From Sphaerimonospora mesophila NBRC 14179 = JCM 3151 (GTDB taxonomy: Bacteria; Actinomycetota; Actinomycetes; Streptosporangiales; Streptosporangiaceae): a DNA stretch of 34,031 bases. The DNA is taken from positions 1-34,031 of the forward strand of contig BCRI01000031.1 of assembly GCA_001552515.1 (NCBI GenBank), in the 5' to 3' direction. Below are positions 30,460 to 34,031 of this stretch, piece after piece. The translations under genes and the position numbers were made by a program. Every line of letters begins with the position of its first letter. Positions within the stretch are counted from its first letter, which is position 1. Under the pieces are notes generated by a model. It was not told where the DNA came from. It ran no database searches and worked only from the letters and a program-made list of their open reading frames with translations.

Positions 30460-31104
30460 TCAGCCGTTGCCGGAGACGAACCCGGACTCGTAGGCGGCGA
30501 CCACCGCCTGGGTGCGGTCGCGGGCGCCGAGCTTGGCCAGCACGTTGCCCACGTGGGTCTTGACCGTCTCCAGGCCGACGACGAGTTCCCGCGCGATCTC
30601 CGCGTTCGACCGGCCGCGCGCCATCAGCCGCAGCACCTCGCCCTCACGCGAGGTGAGCCGGGCGATCCCCGGCACCTGACGGGCCACACGATGGGCGGCG
30701 AGCAGCGACCGGACGGCGGAGGGGAACAGCAGCGAGTCGCCCGTGGCGACCACCCGGATCGCCTGCAGCAGCTCCTCGGCGCGCGCCCGTTTCAGCAGGA
30801 ACCCGCTCGCGCCCGCGCGCAGCGCCTCGTACACGTAGTCGTCGTTCTCGAACGTCGTCACCACGATGACCTTCGGCGGATCCACACCGGACACGATCGC
30901 CCGGGTCGCCTGGATCCCGTCGACCGCAGGCATGCGCACGTCGGCCAGCACGACGTCGGGCCCGACCTCCCGGACGAGCGACACGAGGGCCGCGCCGTCG
31001 GCGGCCTCGCCCACCACCTCGAGATCGGGCTCGCCGTCGATGATGATCCGCAGGCCGGTACGGATCAACTCCTCGTCGTCCGCCAGCACCACACGCACGC
31101 TCAT
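30460..31104 (-). CDS. NarL/LuxR-family response regulator
   Basis: A 214-residue response regulator. Receiver domain with acidic pocket DDE (9-11), phospho-acceptor D55 (VLADVRMP), T84-region VVTTFEND and K in GFLLKRA. After a linker, the GerE-type helix-turn-helix reads LTSREGEVLRLMARGRSNAEIARELVVGLETVKTHVGNVLAKL. The ATG at 31104 overlaps the histidine kinase stop (ATGA), so the pair is cognate. Targets are unknown. Convergent with the kinase-like gene at 29703. Confidence 0.93.
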   Translation of the reverse strand: MSVRVVLADDEELIRTGLRIIIDGEPDLEVVGEAADGAALVSLVREVGPDVVLADVRMPAVDGIQATRAIVSGVDPPKVIVVTTFENDDYVYEALRAGASGFLLKRARAEELLQAIRVVATGDSLLFPSAVRSLLAAHRVARQVPGIARLTSREGEVLRLMARGRSNAEIARELVVGLETVKTHVGNVLAKLGARDRTQAVVAAYESGFVSGNG

Positions 31105-32393
31105 CGCCGTCCCCCGGCCTCGATCTCTCCGCCCTGGATCTCTCCAGTCTCACCACCCGGCAGGGGGATGCGCGCACGCACCCGCCACTCCCCGCCCTTT
31201 CGGGACAGACCTGCCTGGAAGCCGCCGCCGAGCAGCGTCACCCGCTCGCGCATGCCGTCCAGGCCGCGCCCCGCCCGCCCCGTGGCCGGACCCGCCGGAT
31301 TCGCCACCTCCACCTCGAGACCCCGCTCCTGTACGGCGACCCGCACCGTCACCGGGCCCGTGCCGTGGCGGATGGCGTTGGTGAGGGCCTCCTGGACGAC
31401 GCGGTAGGCCTCCCGGGAGATCACGGGCGGCACCCCGGACAGCTCCCCGACGTCCCGGATCACGGTCGCACCCGAGGCGTCCAGGAGCGCGCCGAGGTCG
31501 TCGAGGGTCGGCTCTGGGCCCTTCCGTTCTGTGCCCCTCCTCCGGACGCCGCCGTGGTCGTCGCCGTCCCGCAGTACGCCGATCAGGTGATCGAGCTCCT
31601 CCAGCGCGTTCCTCGCGGAGGCCTCGATCGCCCCGAGGGCGTTGCGCGCCGCTTCCGGGTCGCGGTCGAGCACCCGGCCCGCCGCCACGGCCTGCACGGT
31701 GACCACGCTCAGCGCGTGACCGACCGAGTCGTGCAACTCCCTGGCCAGCCGGTTGCGCGCCGCCAGCCGCCGGGACCGCTCCTCCGCCAGGGCCAGGCGG
31801 TCGGCGGGTGATGGGCCCAGCAGCGCGGGCGCCAGCCGGGCGAGCAGCGTACCGGCCGCCACCACGGCGGCGAGCAGGCCGGCCATGACCGCGAGCGCGA
31901 GCGGGGGCCCCCACCCGCGATCCCAGTCGGGCAGGAGCCGGGAGTCGGCCAAGGTCCACCGGCCGCCCGTGAACGGCAGCACGGCCAGCCACACCGCGAA
32001 CGGCGGCAGGGCCAGCGTCAGCCCGCTCATCACACCGCCCACCGCGAGGTGGAGGGTGAACCACGTGGTGGTGCGCCACCGCTCCGACCAGGTCCGCCGG
32101 CGCCGGGCCGGCGGCGTCTCGACGGACACACCCAGCAGCGTCCGGGCCGCCGCGGTCTCGAACGCGCGTACGGGGAGGAACAGGCCGGTCACCGCGATCA
32201 GCGGCAGCACCGAGACGAAGACGATCGGCTGCGTCGCCAGCAGCGGGTCTCCCTGCGGCTGCCCGGGACGCCACAGCGCGCTCACGACCTGCCCGGCCAT
32301 CATGTACGGCATGAGCAGCGCTCCGCCGAGGATCAGGCCCGCCCACCGGCGGTAGGTGACAGGGGCGCCGAGCGCGCCGAGCAGGCGGTTCAC
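31101..32393 (-). CDS. Sensor histidine kinase (HisKA_3, NarX/DesK type)
   Basis: A 430-residue membrane kinase. The N-terminal half holds about four hydrophobic segments (around 17-40, 55-75, 112-140, 165-192) without a large extracellular sensor domain. HisKA_3 then follows with the phospho-acceptor H221 in ARELHDSVGHALS, and the ATPase domain with REAYRVVQEALTNAIRHG (N box) and GRGLDGMRERVTLLGG (G box). The GTG at 32393 overlaps the stop of the zinc-ribbon membrane gene (GTGA). That upstream protein may be the signal-sensing partner. It phosphorylates the response regulator encoded directly downstream. Confidence 0.9.
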   Translation of the reverse strand: MNRLLGALGAPVTYRRWAGLILGGALLMPYMMAGQVVSALWRPGQPQGDPLLATQPIVFVSVLPLIAVTGLFLPVRAFETAAARTLLGVSVETPPARRRRTWSERWRTTTWFTLHLAVGGVMSGLTLALPPFAVWLAVLPFTGGRWTLADSRLLPDWDRGWGPPLALAVMAGLLAAVVAAGTLLARLAPALLGPSPADRLALAEERSRRLAARNRLARELHDSVGHALSVVTVQAVAAGRVLDRDPEAARNALGAIEASARNALEELDHLIGVLRDGDDHGGVRRRGTERKGPEPTLDDLGALLDASGATVIRDVGELSGVPPVISREAYRVVQEALTNAIRHGTGPVTVRVAVQERGLEVEVANPAGPATGRAGRGLDGMRERVTLLGGGFQAGLSRKGGEWRVRARIPLPGGETGEIQGGEIEAGGRR

Positions 32394-33256
32394 GATGCGA
32401 TTGTCTCCCGGCGGGGGAAGGGGCGGCCACGGCCGCAGGAACGGCACACGCCCCTGGTCCTGAGGTGATATCCGACGGCCGCGACCGCCATCGCCACCCC
32501 CCAGCAGAGGAACCACGGATAGATCACTGTGAACACCCACGGTGAGATCCCGCCGGTCGCGCCTCCGCCGGACCGTTCCGCCAGGCCGAGCAGGACGGCC
32601 ACTGTGCCTCCGGTGCCCATGATGCCGACCGGGATCAGCATTACACAGCCGGTGAACGCGGCGGTCAGCGGCATCCAGCGCGGCATGCGCAGCGGAGGCC
32701 GCCAGGTGCGGGCGAACCCGAGGCTGAGCGCGATGCCGATCAGCGCCAGCACGGCCGTGTCGCCCAGTCCCGGGGTCCACAGCCGGACCTCCCCGAACGC
32801 GTGGGGATCGTCGAGGCCGAAGGTCCAGCCGAGGCCCCACCCCGCCTTCAGCGCACCGTAGCCGAGGGCGAGCGCCGCGGCGGCGTACCCCGCGTGGACG
32901 CTCGACCGGTCCCACGCCGCCCGCTCGGTCCGCCGGTGCGTACGGCCGCAGCGGGGGCAGGCCCCCCGCGCGCGGCGGCGGCGCCGCAGCGTGGCGACGG
33001 CCAGCGCCGCACCGGCGACGAGGGCGGCGACGCGCACCGCGGCCATCGCCCAGTCGAGGCCGAGGTCGATGAGCTGCTCTGTCCCGCTGATCTCCGCGAT
33101 GGCCGCCATGATCGCGCCGACGATGTCGAAGGCGATGCCGTACGCCGCGAAGCCGATCATCACGGCACTGCCCGCCGCCCCGGCGGCGATGACGGCGCGC
33201 GACGCCGTGCCGGGGGCATCGGTTCTCTCGGTGTCCGGTTTCGTGTTCGTGACCAT
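32390..33256 (-). CDS. Multi-pass membrane protein with two CxxC zinc-ribbon-like motifs
   Basis: A 288-residue hypothetical protein with about six to seven hydrophobic segments. Two cytoplasm-like basic loops carry CPRCGRTH (about 99-106) and CRSCGRG near the C-terminus (about 273-279). These could jointly bind a zinc ion or sense redox. It is the first gene of an operon with a histidine kinase and response regulator, overlapping the kinase start by four bases, so a sensing or accessory role for that two-component system is reasonable. ATG at 33256 has GGTGGAG upstream. I do not recognise a named family. Confidence 0.82.
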   Translation of the reverse strand: MVTNTKPDTERTDAPGTASRAVIAAGAAGSAVMIGFAAYGIAFDIVGAIMAAIAEISGTEQLIDLGLDWAMAAVRVAALVAGAALAVATLRRRRRARGACPRCGRTHRRTERAAWDRSSVHAGYAAAALALGYGALKAGWGLGWTFGLDDPHAFGEVRLWTPGLGDTAVLALIGIALSLGFARTWRPPLRMPRWMPLTAAFTGCVMLIPVGIMGTGGTVAVLLGLAERSGGGATGGISPWVFTVIYPWFLCWGVAMAVAAVGYHLRTRGVCRSCGRGRPFPRRETIAS

Positions 33257-33403
33257 GACTCCACCGTCGCGTTCCGCGGGCCGGAGAACCTCCCCGGCCG
33301 GCGGGAACCGCCTCCCCCTTGAGAGGGAGAACGGCGAAAGCGGGAGGCGGCCGCCGGCCCGATAGGCTCTGGGCCGGGCGACGGCGAGAAAGGGGCGCAC
33401 CGC

Positions 33404-34031
33404 GTGGAGGCGGGCCAGATCGCGGTGCTGCTTCTGGCGGCGCTGGCGGCGGGCTGGGTGGACGCCGTCGTCGGCGGGGGAGGGCTGCTCCAGCTTCCCG
33501 CGCTGCTCCTGGCCGGGCTCACGCCGGTGCAGGCGCTCGCCACCAACAAGTCCGCCGCCATCTTCGGTACGGCGTCCGCCGCCGTCACCTATGCCCGGAG
33601 GACGAAGTTCGACCGGGCGGTCGCCGCACCGGCCGGAGCGCTCGCGGTGGCCTTCGCCGGCCTGGGCGCCGCCTCGGCCGCCCTGCTCGACGCGGGGGTG
33701 CTGAAGCCGCTGGTCATGGTCGTGCTGCTGGGGGTCGCCGCGTTCGTCACGCTGCGCCCGGATTTCGGGCGGATGCCGCACCCGCATCTGCGTACCCGGT
33801 GGCGGGTGATCGCGGCGGTCGCCGCCGGCGGTGTGGCGATCGCCTACTACGACGGCATCCTCGGGCCGGGCACCGGGACGTTCCTGCTCATCGCGTTCAC
33901 CTCGATCCTGGGCATGGACTTCGTCCAGGCGTCGGCGACCGCGAAGGTCATCAACACCGGCACCAACCTCGGTGCGCTGATCGTCTTCGGCCTGCAGGGC
34001 CCACATCACGTGCCCCTGGGCCTCGGCATGG
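33404..34031 (+). CDS. TauE/SafE-family membrane permease, 3' end outside window
   Basis: The first 209 residues of a TauE/SafE (DUF81) permease. Helix 1 is followed by the family motif GWVDAVVGGGGLLQLPALLL, then LATNKSAAIFGTASAAVTYARR. The second repeat contains YYDGILGPGTGTFLLIAF and ASATAKVINTGTNLGALI. These half-repeats are diagnostic of the family, which exports sulfite, sulfoacetate or other small anions. The GTG at 33404 has AAAGGGG upstream. The gene runs off the window end, and no stop is seen. It is divergent from the zinc-ribbon membrane gene over a 147-bp gap. Confidence 0.88.
   Translation, partial: MEAGQIAVLLLAALAAGWVDAVVGGGGLLQLPALLLAGLTPVQALATNKSAAIFGTASAAVTYARRTKFDRAVAAPAGALAVAFAGLGAASAALLDAGVLKPLVMVVLLGVAAFVTLRPDFGRMPHPHLRTRWRVIAAVAAGGVAIAYYDGILGPGTGTFLLIAFTSILGMDFVQASATAKVINTGTNLGALIVFGLQGPHHVPLGLGM

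Noticed and set aside
1-34031. CRISPR arrays, tRNA genes, rRNA, riboswitches
   Set aside because: No regularly spaced direct repeats, cloverleaf with TTCGANTC-like arm or known aptamer core was seen on either strand; a covariance-model scan would be needed to exclude small RNAs.

Overview
The window is high-GC DNA of an actinomycete. The evidence is strong G/C bias at third codon positions, GTG and one TTG start, ATGA/GTGA stop-start overlaps, and families typical of that phylum (secreted collagen-like protein, kinase N-lobe-like membrane protein, MoxR/DUF58/VWA operon, NarL-type two-component system). A Streptosporangiales host (Nonomuraea or Streptosporangium-like) is a guess from overall style; no marker gene in the window proves it.

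Positions 1-4450 are an eroded accessory region. They hold one intact secreted collagen-like protein (478-1089). Remnants follow: an amidase pseudogene with an internal stop and a frameshift (about 1591-2100, minus), a small orphan coding fragment (2281-2442), the C-terminal piece of a NucA/NucB-type DNase (3270-3488, minus) with an intact small gene downstream that could be its inhibitor (2705-3184, minus), and a frameshifted, C-terminally truncated tyrosine recombinase (about 3535-3977). The nuclease/inhibitor stretch is visibly richer in A/T than its surroundings. This looks like the scar of one or more integration events.

Positions 4278-24685 form a coherent gene cluster for uptake and breakdown (or modification) of an unknown, probably aromatic, ester-, lactone- or amide-containing compound. 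It comprises a class III extradiol ring-cleavage dioxygenase, an alpha/beta hydrolase, a GntR/FCD regulator, an SDR, an O-methyltransferase, two aldo/keto-reductase-fold paralogues, two HSL-family hydrolases, two phosphotriesterase-like amidohydrolases, an OppA/DppA-type ABC importer (one protein is a permease-ATPase fusion), a TetR regulator, a YtcJ-type amidohydrolase, a zinc alcohol dehydrogenase and a Bcr/CflA-type MFS transporter. An ATCGTATnTGA-like near-palindrome recurs upstream of essentially every transcription unit of the cluster (4278, 4345, 5358, 8700, 13920, 21309). This fits one regulon, plausibly under the GntR/FCD protein encoded inside it. Three enzyme families are present as diverged pairs. 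One phosphotriesterase-like copy has lost metal ligands, and both aldo/keto-reductase copies lack the catalytic His. I do not recognise this gene combination as a described pathway.

Positions 24615-34031 look like conserved chromosome. A minus-strand operon runs MoxR ATPase, DUF58, VWA protein, RsmC-like methyltransferase, SpoU methyltransferase, glycerophosphodiesterase. Then come a divergent truncated-kinase-like membrane protein, a minus-strand operon of zinc-ribbon membrane protein, histidine kinase and response regulator, and the start of a TauE/SafE-type permease cut by the window end. I saw no rRNA, tRNA, CRISPR array or intact insertion sequence.
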